In this document: piece after piece, positions 18,315 through 26,705 of the stretch | Layout of the letters: the number at the start of each line of letters is the position of its first letter | Numbering within the stretch: position 1 is the stretch's first letter | Assembly (NCBI GenBank): GCA_965247505.1 | Contig: OZ252020.1 | Coordinates: 868,001-932,000, forward strand | Direction of reading: 5' to 3' | DNA length: 64,000 nt | DNA from: CAIYRG01 sp965247505 | Lineage (GTDB): Bacteria; Pseudomonadota; Alphaproteobacteria; Micropepsales; Micropepsaceae | Position numbers and translations under genes: made by a program | Notes under the pieces: generated by a model | What the model was told of the DNA's origin: nothing | Databases searched by the model: none | What the model saw: only the letters and a program-made list of their open reading frames with translations

Positions 18315-19253
18315 TTACGAACGAGTCGTTTCATAGGTGAGCCGCTTACCCTTCACGCCCACCAGGGCAATGTCGGCGCGGCTCACGTCATCAACTCCAA
18401 GCCGTTCACGGTTAGAGTACCGGAAATCGAACTCGGCCAAGTAGCGTTGCAAATGCGCTTCGCTGACATGGAAGTAGCAACCAGTGATACCTCGTTTGAG
18501 GATGGAAAAGTAGTTTTCAACAGTGTTGGTGTGGGCGTCTCCGCGTACATATTCCCCGGCACTGTGGTTTACTACTTCATGGCTAAAGTCTTTCCACATG
18601 TGGCGGTATTGTCCTGCATCGTCGGAACAAAGAAACGACTTTTCTTCGATTTGTGCGACCATTATAGGACGAAGATTTGCGGCAGTTACACTGGCGACGT
18701 GCATGGAACGGACGTTTCCACCGCGCTCGACAAGCGAGAATACAGTTTCTTTGCCCCAGCTACCGCCAATCCTCTTTGTGGCGCGCTTACTCTTATGACG
18801 GTTACGCTCTTTCCCGCCGACAAAAGTTTCATCGGCTTCTACGGTTTTACCTTCACCGCCGAGTGGGCCAAGAGCGTCGGTGCGCATAGCCTCGCGGATG
18901 CGGTGAGTAAGAAACCAAGCGGTCTTCATGCTGCATTGAAGCATTCTCTGTATTTGGCGAGTAGAAATCCCCTTCTTGCTGGCGCACATCAGGTGAATAA
19001 CTTGCAGCCAAAGATGCAGCGGCAGGTGTGAGGATTCGAAAATGGTTCCGATCCTAACGGTAAAGGGCTTCTTGCAGGCATAGCACTTGTGCAGCCCGCC
19101 CCTGGTGGTCTTACCGTTCAACTTGCCTATGTGCTCGCTGGTAGCGCCACAGAAAGGGCAGGTTGGGCCATCGGGCCACAATTTGGACTCGACGTAAGCG
19201 AACGCGGCTTCCTCGGTCTGGAAGTGCTTCTCGGAAAGGACGGACTTGGCCAT
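18315..19253 (-). CDS. IS1595-family transposase
   Basis: 312 residues. N-terminal zinc ribbon CPFCG...CYACKKPF (about residues 33-60), followed by TVRIGTIFESSHLPLHLWL, the linker typical of IS1595. DDE-type catalytic core: first Asp in VEADETFVGGKE, second in CSDDAGQY, and the Asn/Glu end in AHTNTVENYFSILKRG. Start ATG 19253 lies about 60 bp inside the right inverted repeat. The frame is undamaged, so the element could still move. Confidence 0.92.
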   Translation of the reverse strand: MAKSVLSEKHFQTEEAAFAYVESKLWPDGPTCPFCGATSEHIGKLNGKTTRGGLHKCYACKKPFTVRIGTIFESSHLPLHLWLQVIHLMCASKKGISTRQIQRMLQCSMKTAWFLTHRIREAMRTDALGPLGGEGKTVEADETFVGGKERNRHKSKRATKRIGGSWGKETVFSLVERGGNVRSMHVASVTAANLRPIMVAQIEEKSFLCSDDAGQYRHMWKDFSHEVVNHSAGEYVRGDAHTNTVENYFSILKRGITGCYFHVSEAHLQRYLAEFDFRYSNRERLGVDDVSRADIALVGVKGKRLTYETTRS

Positions 19254-19395
19254 AGCGGTAACTCCTAAGAGCCAAATCTATATCATGTGGTGAGGTATGT
19301 CAAGTGTAACGTTGCCGATCAAGTCCGGGGTTCGGCAGGTAAACCACACACTCTCAGTCCGCCAAAGCCTTGGCGAAGGCGGAAGGGAAGTTCAA

Positions 19396-20480
19396 ACCTT
19401 GCCTATCCGGTTTACACCCACACCCACTAGGGCTAGAATGGGCGCAAACCGGATATAGGGGAGCGCGCCATGGATGTTCTCGACCGCGCCGATCTCCCAT
19501 TCCCGCATTCGCTACCCGAGTTCCAGCGACTTTTCCCCGATGATGCGGCCTGCGCCGCCTACCTGGAGAAAGCCCGCTGGGGAGACGGCTTTGCCTGCCC
19601 GCACTGCGGCACGGCGGGAGAGCCGTTCCACTTTGAAAACCGCCCTGGCGTCCTGCGCTGCCGCAAGTGCCGCCAGAACACCGGGCTGACGGTGGGAACA
19701 GTGATGGAGCGTAGCCACACTCCGCTGAACGTCTGGTTCTGGGCCGCTTATCTGGTCGCCAGTCAGACGCCCGGCATGTCCGCCGTGCAGTTTCAGCGGC
19801 AACTTGGTCTTTCGCGCTACGAGACGGCCTTTCAAATTCTCCACAAGCTCCGCTCGGGCATGGTGCGGCCCAACCAAGACAGGATCGGTGGACAGCCCAA
19901 GAACCATGTTGAGGTGGACGAAACCTGGGTTGGCGGGCGAACGCGTGGGGAAGGCCGTGGTGTTCACCACAAGGTTCCCGTCTCCTGTGCCATCGAGGTG
20001 CGTCATCGAAAGCCGGGCACCAAGCTCGACAACCGGAAAGACGGACGCTATGCCGGACGCGTTCGGCTCGCCGTCGTGCTCGACCGTAGCGCCGAGTCGC
20101 TCTGTGGGTTCGTCGAGAGCACCGTCGCGCCGGGATCGCTGATCGTTACTGACGATTGGAGCGGCTATGCTGGCCTCGGTAAGCGCGGCTATGAGCACTT
20201 CGCTGTTGCCGAGCAATACCTGCCGATCATCCATCTGGTTTTCGCCAACCTGAAGACGTGGCTGATCGGGATCCACCACGGCGTTAGCCACCAGCACCTA
20301 CAAGCCTACCTCAACGAGTTCACCTTCCGCTTCAACAGGCGGTTCTCCCCGTTCAACGCCTTCCGCTCATTGCTCGGCATCGCGGGCGACACCTCTGCTC
20401 CAACCTATGCCGAGCTTTACTCGGGAGAGTGGCGGCACCCTACATGTAGCGGTCATGGGCGTTAAACGGATAGGCAAGCT
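19396..20480 (+). mobile_element. Second, unrelated IS1595-family insertion sequence
   Basis: 1085 bp. Imperfect inverted ends: left starts ACCTTGCCTATCCGG at 19396, right (reverse complement, from 20480) reads AGCTTGCCTATCCG. Flanking octamers aagttcaa (19388-19395) and aagttcga (20481-20488) differ at one base, consistent with the 8-bp target duplication of this family. It inserted directly against the stop codon of the TPR gene (stop at 20489-20491) and 80 bp from the first IS1595 element. One intact transposase inside. Confidence 0.82.
19470..20465 (+). CDS. IS1595-family transposase
   Basis: 331 residues, only distantly similar to the neighbouring IS1595 transposase. Zinc ribbon CPHCGTAGEPFHF...CRKCRQNTG at residues 42-70, then LTVGTVMERSHTPLNVWFWA. 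Catalytic residues in VEVDETWVGGRTRG and VTDDWSGY, with a C-terminal HHGVSHQHLQAYLNEFTFRFNRR block. Reads toward the TPR gene stop. Frame intact. Confidence 0.92.
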   Translation: MDVLDRADLPFPHSLPEFQRLFPDDAACAAYLEKARWGDGFACPHCGTAGEPFHFENRPGVLRCRKCRQNTGLTVGTVMERSHTPLNVWFWAAYLVASQTPGMSAVQFQRQLGLSRYETAFQILHKLRSGMVRPNQDRIGGQPKNHVEVDETWVGGRTRGEGRGVHHKVPVSCAIEVRHRKPGTKLDNRKDGRYAGRVRLAVVLDRSAESLCGFVESTVAPGSLIVTDDWSGYAGLGKRGYEHFAVAEQYLPIIHLVFANLKTWLIGIHHGVSHQHLQAYLNEFTFRFNRRFSPFNAFRSLLGIAGDTSAPTYAELYSGEWRHPTCSGHGR

Positions 20481-20488
20481 AAGTTCGA

Positions 20489-21568
20489 CTATTCGTTCGG
20501 GGTAAGGCGCCTTAGACCGCTTGTCTCGGATACAGCCGCAACCTGCTCGGTGGGTGCGGGCGGAGCTGTTTCCTCGGCCGTCTCGTTTTCTTGCGTTTCG
20601 ATTTCGGCTTCTGATTCCGCTTCTGTATCGCCTATCTCCACATCGACTGGGACGCTCGCCACAACTGGCTCGGGCGCCGGATCGGGATCCGGAAGACGCT
20701 GCATGGAGACGGTCGGATCGTCGACCAAAGCTTGGACCGCGGCAGGGATACGCGGCGCGGGTGCGGGCGCCGGAATTTCGCTGCGCTCGACCGCGCCGGG
20801 AATCGGCGCTTCGGCACTTTCTTCGGCCAAGGTTTCTTCGGGCATGGCTGCGGCAGCCGGGCTCGGCGCCGCAATATTTTCCTGGTCCGGCGCTTCGGCG
20901 ACCGGGCCGGGCGCTGTCGGCTGGGGCAGACTGGGTGCAGGTTGTGCAGCGCGCGCTGCAGCCAGGTCGCGAACCATCGCAAGATTTCTGGCAATGCGCG
21001 GATCGGTGCCACCTTGTTCAATGGCGCGGTTTAAGAGGATTTCGGCATTGGCCAGGTCGCCGGCTTGCATGCGAGAGAGCCCCGCATTGGAAAGCACGCT
21101 GGGCTCACCGGGCTGAATGGCCAAAGCACGCTGATAGGCGATATTGGCTGCCCTATAATTGTGGGCCTGATCGAAGGCCACGCCCTGCGCCGAATAGAAG
21201 GTCCACTCGCTGGGATTCAACTCGATCGCGCGATTGAGGAATGCGATCGCGTCTTCGGTCTGCTCCTTGGCCACTAGAGTCTTGCCATATTCGCCAAGAA
21301 CGCGCGGATCGTCAGGCGCAACCAAAACCAATTGGCTCAAGGTCCGCGTGGCCCCATCGAGGTCGCCGACTCTACGGAAGGTCTGAGCTTGTATAATGGC
21401 ACCTTCCAGATCTGCCGGCCCGACGAGATCGCTCATAAGCGATTCTTGCTCTGCGGCCATCGGGGAGGGCAATTCGGCTATCGGCGCCGGTGTCGAGCTG
21501 AACATGCACCCTTGGAGCGCAACACTAAGTGCGATGGTCGCTAATCCGGTCTTCATCGGCAGTCTCAT
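20489..21568 (-). CDS. TPR lipoprotein, TadD-like
   Basis: 360 residues from ATG 21568, chosen because TTGAGGA lies 6 bases upstream and the product opens with a lipoprotein signal (MRLPMKTGLATIALSVALQGC, lipobox LQGC). TPR repeats cover about residues 50-190 (GYGKTLVAKEQTEDAIAF-like and NAGLSRMQAGDLANA). The C-terminal half is low-complexity Pro/Ala/Glu. TadD is a TPR lipoprotein of Tad pilus loci; the pseudopilin genes lie 5-8 kb away, now separated by IS elements, which supports but does not prove that assignment. The second IS1595 element lies immediately beyond the stop. Confidence 0.75.
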   Translation of the reverse strand: MRLPMKTGLATIALSVALQGCMFSSTPAPIAELPSPMAAEQESLMSDLVGPADLEGAIIQAQTFRRVGDLDGATRTLSQLVLVAPDDPRVLGEYGKTLVAKEQTEDAIAFLNRAIELNPSEWTFYSAQGVAFDQAHNYRAANIAYQRALAIQPGEPSVLSNAGLSRMQAGDLANAEILLNRAIEQGGTDPRIARNLAMVRDLAAARAAQPAPSLPQPTAPGPVAEAPDQENIAAPSPAAAAMPEETLAEESAEAPIPGAVERSEIPAPAPAPRIPAAVQALVDDPTVSMQRLPDPDPAPEPVVASVPVDVEIGDTEAESEAEIETQENETAEETAPPAPTEQVAAVSETSGLRRLTPNE

Positions 21569-21756
21569 AAAAATGTCCTCAATTTTGCTCACCCTCTCTT
21601 GCCCCTGCCTATTGCGAGCGGGCAAAAGAGGTTCGGCCTCAGCATCGCGCAACGGGGTCAATAAATGCTTAAGCGAGCCGGTGTAGGATGGTTTTTTTCA
21701 GAGAGTTGTTGGATTTGTCCCATTATCGCCTCAATAATTATGTTTAACTTTTGGCC

Positions 21757-22839
21757 ATGACAGTCAGAGCTAAATCGCTGAGTTGGTGGTTCGCCGGAGT
21801 GGGCGCTGTCGGCGCGCTCATTCTGGTGGCGGCGTTTGCACGTGTGACAGCACAGACCGTCGGAATCGTTCCTCAGCGGGTTTCTTTCCAGATTTCGACT
21901 GCATCAATTGCCGGGAATGATTTCTCGGTCGGCGAATTGCTCGCTGGAATATTAAGTCATCCACCCGGAATCAGCCGCTGCGAGACCGCTAATCTCTGTG
22001 GGCCGGCCGGGCTCATCGTTAGCACCAGGGCCGCGGACGGCTCGGTGGCCAATGTTCTCGCCGTCAATGCAGGCGTCACCGGCTCCAGCCTTGCCCAAGC
22101 AGATGTCGTCGCACAGGCCCTAGCCGGCCAAGGCGCTTTTGCGGGGTTCGGACCCGCGAATCGTCTGCGTTCCATTGCAAATCTCTACGGGCAAACCGTC
22201 CACCTCGTTGCGGCGAAAGACGCAGGCATCGAAAGCATCGCCGATTTGCGCGGCAAGCGGGTTTCGCTGTCGACAGAAGATTCCGGCTCCATTGTAACCG
22301 CCCGCGCCATATTACAGGCCTATCGCGTTCCCGAATGGCGGATGGTGCGCAATTACGACGCGCCCGACATCGCTGCACAATTGCTCCGCGATGAAGAGCT
22401 CGATGCCTTCTTCTTCGTCGGCGCCGCACCTGTGGTGCTGGTCGAACAACTGATTAGCGAAGGCGTTGCCGTTCTTGTCCCGCTTGATGGAGTGGGTAGA
22501 GATCGTTTGCTGGCGAGCTATGACTATGTAAGTGCCGACTTGTTGCCCCGGGGAATTTATCCCGGCACCGAAGCGCTCGAGACGATTAATATCGGTACAT
22601 TGTGGATTACAAATGCCGCGACCCCCGACACACTCGTCTACGCCATGGTCAAGGCCATCTACAACCCGAACAATCGCCCTCAAATTGAGGCGCGTCTAAC
22701 CGGCAGAAATTTTTTGGAACTCGAATCCGCGATGAGCGGTTCGCCGACCTCGTTCCACTCGGGCGCTCTGCAATATTATGCGGAAGCAGGCGTGCTGCCG
22801 GCGCCGGCCAATCCTAGTCTGCCTGTTCCAAAGCCATAG
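21757..22839 (+). CDS. TAXI-family TRAP transporter solute-binding protein
   Basis: Periplasmic binding component of TAXI-type TRAP transport. 360 residues from ATG 21757 (TTG 21751 two codons earlier is possible). N-terminal membrane/signal segment (WWFAGVGAVGALILVAAFA), then FQISTASIAGNDFSVGELLA, the TAXI nucleating motif. Further: LRGKRVSLSTEDSGSIVTAR and EELDAFFFVGAAP. No TRAP membrane subunits are adjacent, so this is an orphan receptor or acts with a distant permease. Stop is 20 bp from that of the convergent GST gene. Confidence 0.83.
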   Translation: MTVRAKSLSWWFAGVGAVGALILVAAFARVTAQTVGIVPQRVSFQISTASIAGNDFSVGELLAGILSHPPGISRCETANLCGPAGLIVSTRAADGSVANVLAVNAGVTGSSLAQADVVAQALAGQGAFAGFGPANRLRSIANLYGQTVHLVAAKDAGIESIADLRGKRVSLSTEDSGSIVTARAILQAYRVPEWRMVRNYDAPDIAAQLLRDEELDAFFFVGAAPVVLVEQLISEGVAVLVPLDGVGRDRLLASYDYVSADLLPRGIYPGTEALETINIGTLWITNAATPDTLVYAMVKAIYNPNNRPQIEARLTGRNFLELESAMSGSPTSFHSGALQYYAEAGVLPAPANPSLPVPKP

Positions 22840-22840
22840 A

Positions 22841-22880
22841 ATTTTCGGTCAATTCATGCTCATGGATTTTCGGTCAATTC
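22841..22880. repeat. 15-bp direct duplication at the GST gene 3' end
   Basis: ATTTTCGGTCAATTC occurs at 22841-22855 and again at 22866-22880, 25 bases apart. The right copy spans the last codons of the GST gene (ELTEN), so the left copy looks like a duplicated gene end placed beyond the stop. Confidence 0.7.
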
Positions 22881-23516
22881 CCTTATCGCTTCCGCTCTCC
22901 ATTGGCGCATGGCCCCAAGCGAAAGGATGCGCTGCGCATAGGCTTGGGCAGTCGCAGGCAGCGTGATCGCATATGTATCGAATCGCGTGACAACGGGCGC
23001 ATAGAAACAGTCGGCTAGAGAGAATTTTCCGAACAGAAACCCGCCATCCGGGCCAAAGCGTTCGAGTGTCGACATCCAAATCGATTTGATGCGCGCAATC
23101 TCGTCTCCCAGATCGCTTCCGATCTCCAGCGTCGGATGCCGTTTGGCCAAATCCATCGGCATCGTCTCGCGCAAGTTTGGGAATCCGGAATGCATTTCTG
23201 CGACAACGCACCGCGCTTCTTCACGGCGACGATGGTCTTCCGGCCAGAACGCGAATCCCTTGTGCCGCTCGGCCAGCGTCTCGCAAATCGCAAGCGTGTC
23301 CCACACCGTTTTGCTCATCCCATTCTCTTTGATAATCAAGACTGGGACTTTTCCGGACGGAGAGTGCTCCGCGATGCGCTCTTTCGTATGTGCCGTGCGT
23401 AGCGGCAGGACGATCTCGTCAAACGCAACGCCTGCCATTTTCATGGCAAGCCAGGGGCGAAGGCTCCATGACGAGGTGTGTTTTGTCCCTAGGACAAGCG
23501 TATATATCGCGCTCAT
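22860..23516 (-). CDS. Glutathione S-transferase family protein
   Basis: 218 residues. N-terminal thioredoxin-like domain: YTLVLGTKHTSSWSLRPWLAMKMAGV, with Ser-Ser-Trp-Ser in the catalytic-residue position, and SGKVPVLI (cis-Pro) near residue 55. C-terminal helical domain includes GKFSLADCFYAPVVTRF, the typical N-capping box region. The substrate is unknown. Stop lies within a small duplication. Divergent from the aminopeptidase gene, 144 bp between the starts. Confidence 0.88.
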   Translation of the reverse strand: MSAIYTLVLGTKHTSSWSLRPWLAMKMAGVAFDEIVLPLRTAHTKERIAEHSPSGKVPVLIIKENGMSKTVWDTLAICETLAERHKGFAFWPEDHRRREEARCVVAEMHSGFPNLRETMPMDLAKRHPTLEIGSDLGDEIARIKSIWMSTLERFGPDGGFLFGKFSLADCFYAPVVTRFDTYAITLPATAQAYAQRILSLGAMRQWRAEAIRELTENP

Positions 23517-23660
23517 ATTGCCGTTCTTGTCCTAAAACTGCGCCGGAACAATTCCGCGGATTGCGGCACCCTTCTACCATTCCTATAAGAACGGTTTCCA
23601 GGTTCACGGGGCGGCTTATATGCGTTGCCGCACTGCAAGATTAAGGATTTGCGCGAAGCG

Positions 23661-25061
23661 ATGTTGAAAGTCTTTGCCAATAGAGAAGAACTGGGAGGCG
23701 CAGCGCCGATTCCACTGCACGCTGTTACTTCAGAGGGTTTCGAGCATTTTATCTCGGATTTGAGCCCGCATATCGTACTTTGGCTAAAGGCAACCGGATT
23801 TTCCGGCCGGGAAGGCGATTTGGCCTTGGTACCTGACGAAGCGGATGGTCTTTCTGCGGCGGTGTTGGGGCTTGGGCCTGGCCGCGATCCCCATGCGCTG
23901 GCGCTTTTCTCCGAGCGTCTGCCACACGGTTTTTACGTGCTGGGGCAAGTGCCGGATGGTTTTTCCGGTGCGCGCGCGGCCTATGCTTGGGCGATTGGCG
24001 CCTACAGCTTCGATCGTTATCGCGCAGCCTCTGCCAAGGCTCCCAAGAGTTTTCCGCGGCTGGTTTTGGACGACGATGTCGACGCAGAGAGGGTGACGCG
24101 CGTTGCCGAGGGCGTCTATCTCGCACGCGATCTCGTCAATACGCCTGCCAATGATATGGGGCCGGGCGAGCTTGAAGAAATTGCGCAGGACCTCGCGAAA
24201 CGTCTTGGCGGACAACTGCGCGTAACAAGAGGCGAGGATCTGCTCTCGGCGAATTACCCCATGATCCATGCTGTCGGGCGTGCCAGTGATCGTGCCCCCC
24301 GCTTGCTCGATCTCGTTTGGGGCCAGGAAAGTAATCCCAAAGTCACGATTGTCGGCAAAGGCGTTTGTTTTGACAGTGGCGGGCTCGATATCAAATCGGC
24401 GTCGGGCATGGCAACGATGAAAAAGGATATGGGCGGGGGCGCCTGCGCGTTTGGCCTCGCGCAAATGATTATGGATGCGAAGCTCCCCGTGCGCTTGCGC
24501 GTCCTTGTGCCAGCAGTCGAAAATAGTATTTCCGGAACTGCATTTCGTCCCGGCGACGTGCTTTCCAGCCGCAAGGGCTTGAGCGTTGAAATCGGCAACA
24601 CCGATGCGGAAGGAAGACTGGTTCTTGCCGACGCACTTGCAGAAGCCGATTCCGAAAAACAGGATTTGCTCATTTGTCTTGCGACATTGACAGGCGCTGC
24701 CCGGGTCGCCACCGGCATGGAGGTGCCCCCCTTCTTTACCGACGACGAAGAGCTCGCTGCCGATCTGGCCCGTCACGCCGTCGAGGAACATGATCCGATT
24801 TGGCGGTTGCCGTTATGGCGTTCGTATGAACCGGTGATCGAGAGCACGATCGGTGATTTAAACAATGCTCCCGAATATCGTCTTGCGGGCGCGATCACAG
24901 CTGCGCTCTTTCTCAATCGTTTCGTGACCAGCACGAAAAGCTTTGTGCATTTCGACATTGGTGCCTGGATCGACCGTCCCAAGCCAGGCCGGCGCAAAGG
25001 TGCCGAAGCTAATGCAATCCGTACGATTTACGCGCTGATCTCAGCGCGCTGGGCGAATTAG
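23661..25061 (+). CDS. M17-family leucyl aminopeptidase
   Basis: Cytosolic dimetal aminopeptidase. 466 residues from ATG 23661 (earlier in-frame TTG and other codons extend it by up to 12 residues; the ATG gives MLKVFANREEL). Metal site: VGKGVCFDSGGLDIKSA with GMATMKKDMGGGA; signature NTDAEGRLVLADAL with metal-binding Asp and Glu. An ATLTGAARVATG block follows. N-terminal domain is shorter than in E. coli PepA, as in alphaproteobacterial paralogues. The next gene begins 4 bp after the stop, an operon with the NlpC/P60 gene. Confidence 0.92.
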   Translation: MLKVFANREELGGAAPIPLHAVTSEGFEHFISDLSPHIVLWLKATGFSGREGDLALVPDEADGLSAAVLGLGPGRDPHALALFSERLPHGFYVLGQVPDGFSGARAAYAWAIGAYSFDRYRAASAKAPKSFPRLVLDDDVDAERVTRVAEGVYLARDLVNTPANDMGPGELEEIAQDLAKRLGGQLRVTRGEDLLSANYPMIHAVGRASDRAPRLLDLVWGQESNPKVTIVGKGVCFDSGGLDIKSASGMATMKKDMGGGACAFGLAQMIMDAKLPVRLRVLVPAVENSISGTAFRPGDVLSSRKGLSVEIGNTDAEGRLVLADALAEADSEKQDLLICLATLTGAARVATGMEVPPFFTDDEELAADLARHAVEEHDPIWRLPLWRSYEPVIESTIGDLNNAPEYRLAGAITAALFLNRFVTSTKSFVHFDIGAWIDRPKPGRRKGAEANAIRTIYALISARWAN

Positions 25062-25064
25062 CCG

Positions 25065-25916
25065 ATGGCAGCGCTCGATCCGCGTATAAACGCATTTCGG
25101 GCCGATCTTGCCGCGGCAGCGCTGAAGGGCGCTGTAGATGCTCAGCGCTTTGTGGAAGGAAAAGCCGCCACAGTCTTACGAGGCACCGTATCTTTGCGAA
25201 AACATCCGCAGATGGATGCGGGGATGGAAACGCAACTTCTCTATGGCGAGCGTTTTACCGTCTATGACGAAAAAGATGGTTGGGCGTGGGGACAAGCCGA
25301 GCTGGATCATTATGTCGGCTATGTGGATGCAGAAGCGCTTCTCGCTTCGTCTTTAGACTCGACGCATCGCGTAGCGGTACTCGCAACGCCCGTTTTGCCC
25401 GCTCCGGACATAAAGCGCGCGGCACTGGATCTTTTGCCAATGAACGCGAAGGTCAGGGTGGTGGGCGAAGAAAACCGTTTCGCCAAAATTGAAAATGGAG
25501 GCTTTGTCTACGCTGCGCATTTGGTCCCGCACTCCGATCGGTGCAAGGATTGGGTGGGCGTGGCGCAAGGTTTTCTCGGCGTTCCTTATCTCTGGGGCGG
25601 AAAGACCAATGCAGGTTGTGATTGTGCGGGTCTTTTTCAGACGGCTTTGGAAATGGCCGGCATCGCAGCGCCACGCGACACCGACATGATGGAGCAGGCT
25701 TTGGGCCGCACGCTCGATGTAAGCGATGGTCTAGATGGATTGTTGCGTGGTGATTTGGTTTTTTGGAAAGGCCATATGGGCGTGATGCTCGACGCGACGC
25801 GCTTACTGCATGCCAACGTGTTTCATATGCAAGTGGCGATCGAACTGCTTCGCGAGGCGGTCGAACGCATTGCGCAATCGGAAGGCGCGATCCGAAAAAT
25901 TAAACGCATGCTCTAG
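25065..25916 (+). CDS. NlpC/P60 family cell-wall peptidase with SH3-like domain
   Basis: 283 residues. An SH3b-like region covers about residues 30-150 (RGTVSLRKHP, GYVDAEALL); the NlpC/P60 domain starts at DWVGVAQGFLGVPYLWGGKT. Catalytic cysteine in GCDCAGLFQ; the usual DCSG reads DCAG. Histidine in FWKGHMGVML. No obvious signal peptide, as in related alphaproteobacterial proteins paired with M17 aminopeptidases. Likely cleaves gamma-D-Glu-mDAP bonds in wall peptides, for example recycling with the aminopeptidase encoded 4 bp upstream (inference). Confidence 0.88.
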   Translation: MAALDPRINAFRADLAAAALKGAVDAQRFVEGKAATVLRGTVSLRKHPQMDAGMETQLLYGERFTVYDEKDGWAWGQAELDHYVGYVDAEALLASSLDSTHRVAVLATPVLPAPDIKRAALDLLPMNAKVRVVGEENRFAKIENGGFVYAAHLVPHSDRCKDWVGVAQGFLGVPYLWGGKTNAGCDCAGLFQTALEMAGIAAPRDTDMMEQALGRTLDVSDGLDGLLRGDLVFWKGHMGVMLDATRLLHANVFHMQVAIELLREAVERIAQSEGAIRKIKRML

Positions 25917-26602
25917 GGTGCCGGCGTTTGTGGTGCTGGCATCGGCGGTGATATTGGCGCCGGGTTGGCGGACCAGCTGCGCATATAAGTAATCAGGTCG
26001 AGGCGATCTTGCTCACCGGAAATCCCGGCGAAGGCCATAAGTGTTCCTGGGGCGTAGAGAGAAGGCTGTTCCAAGAAAGCGAATAGCTCCGCATATGTCC
26101 ACACGCCGTTCAAAGATTGAAACGCCGGCGAGTAATTGAAGCCCTCCACGCTTGCCCTCGCGCCTCCCACGACCCCGTAAAGATTTGGGCCGATCAGATT
26201 ACCGTCCCCTTCCTCCCAATTATGGCAAAAAGCACAGGGCTCAGCGATCATCTGGCCATTGGCAATGTTGGCGCTTGAAATCGCGCTTGCAAAATCGGGC
26301 AGTTCAATTTCGGGTATGGGGACCGGCGCGGCCGGCGCGGCCGCCGTGGCCGCCGCAGCCGGAGCTGCCGTCGCAGCCGGAGCTGCCGCCGCAGCCGGAG
26401 CTGCCGGAGTTGCCAACGCAGCTGGGTCCGCGGGGGCCGAGATATCCTCAAGCCCTTCGACGATGTAAGCGGGCTGCTCGGGTGGCTCGACATGGTAAAG
26501 GGCCTCGGCGCCGATCCGCAGGACGACGACATACAGCGCCGTGACCAATACGGTGCCGGCAATCCTGTTCCAGGTGAAGAAATCCATTATTCGGCCCGAC
26601 AT
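25913..26602 (-). CDS. Membrane-anchored c-type cytochrome (CycM-like)
   Basis: 229 residues, start ATG 26602 or 26587 (MDFFTWNR). One N-terminal membrane anchor (about residues 12-33), a 30-residue Ala/Pro linker, then a cytochrome c domain: heme site EPCAFCHNW, GPNLYGVVG and the Met ligand region PGTLMAFAGI. Class I cytochrome with anchored linker, like rhizobial CycM, which delivers electrons to cytochrome aa3 oxidases. Gene order with kdsB and pheA on the other side is that of alphaproteobacterial genomes. The stop overlaps the NlpC/P60 gene by 4 bp, tail to tail. 58 bp of its linker consist of near-perfect 18-bp repeats. Confidence 0.88.
   Translation of the reverse strand: MSGRIMDFFTWNRIAGTVLVTALYVVVLRIGAEALYHVEPPEQPAYIVEGLEDISAPADPAALATPAAPAAAAAPAATAAPAAAATAAAPAAPVPIPEIELPDFASAISSANIANGQMIAEPCAFCHNWEEGDGNLIGPNLYGVVGGARASVEGFNYSPAFQSLNGVWTYAELFAFLEQPSLYAPGTLMAFAGISGEQDRLDLITYMRSWSANPAPISPPMPAPQTPAP
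26352..26405. repeat. Three 18-bp tandem repeats in the cytochrome linker
   Basis: Three consecutive units of gccgcagccggagctgcc (one mismatch in the middle copy) encode part of the Ala/Pro linker of the cytochrome gene. Each unit is six codons, so copy number change keeps the frame and only alters tether length. Confidence 0.85.
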
Positions 26603-26705
26603 TTATTAGGCAGGACAGAGGTTCATTATGGCGAAGCGTCGCATAAGTGCACGCCATAGGCTAAAGGAAAGCTTGGTGAGTACTAAAATATAAGAAACGC
26701 GCCGC

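Larger units (their letters stand above)
17188..19316 (-). mobile_element. IS1595-family element carrying a DUF3800-like cargo gene
   Basis: 2129 bp. Ends are 23-bp inverted repeats GGTAACGTTACACTTGACATACC (17188-17210; see the near-copy at 19294-19316, one mismatch). A direct repeat GATCAAGTC flanks both sides (17179-17187 and 19317-19325), the target duplication. It contains a leftward transposase, a 49-residue leftward ORF and a rightward DUF3800-like gene. Restoring the target gives CCCCGGATCAAGTCCGGGG, a perfect-stem hairpin, so the element sits in the loop of an intergenic palindrome. Base composition inside is more A+T-rich than the host genes around it, suggesting transfer from elsewhere. 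Element and duplication are intact, so insertion is probably recent. Confidence 0.9.
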
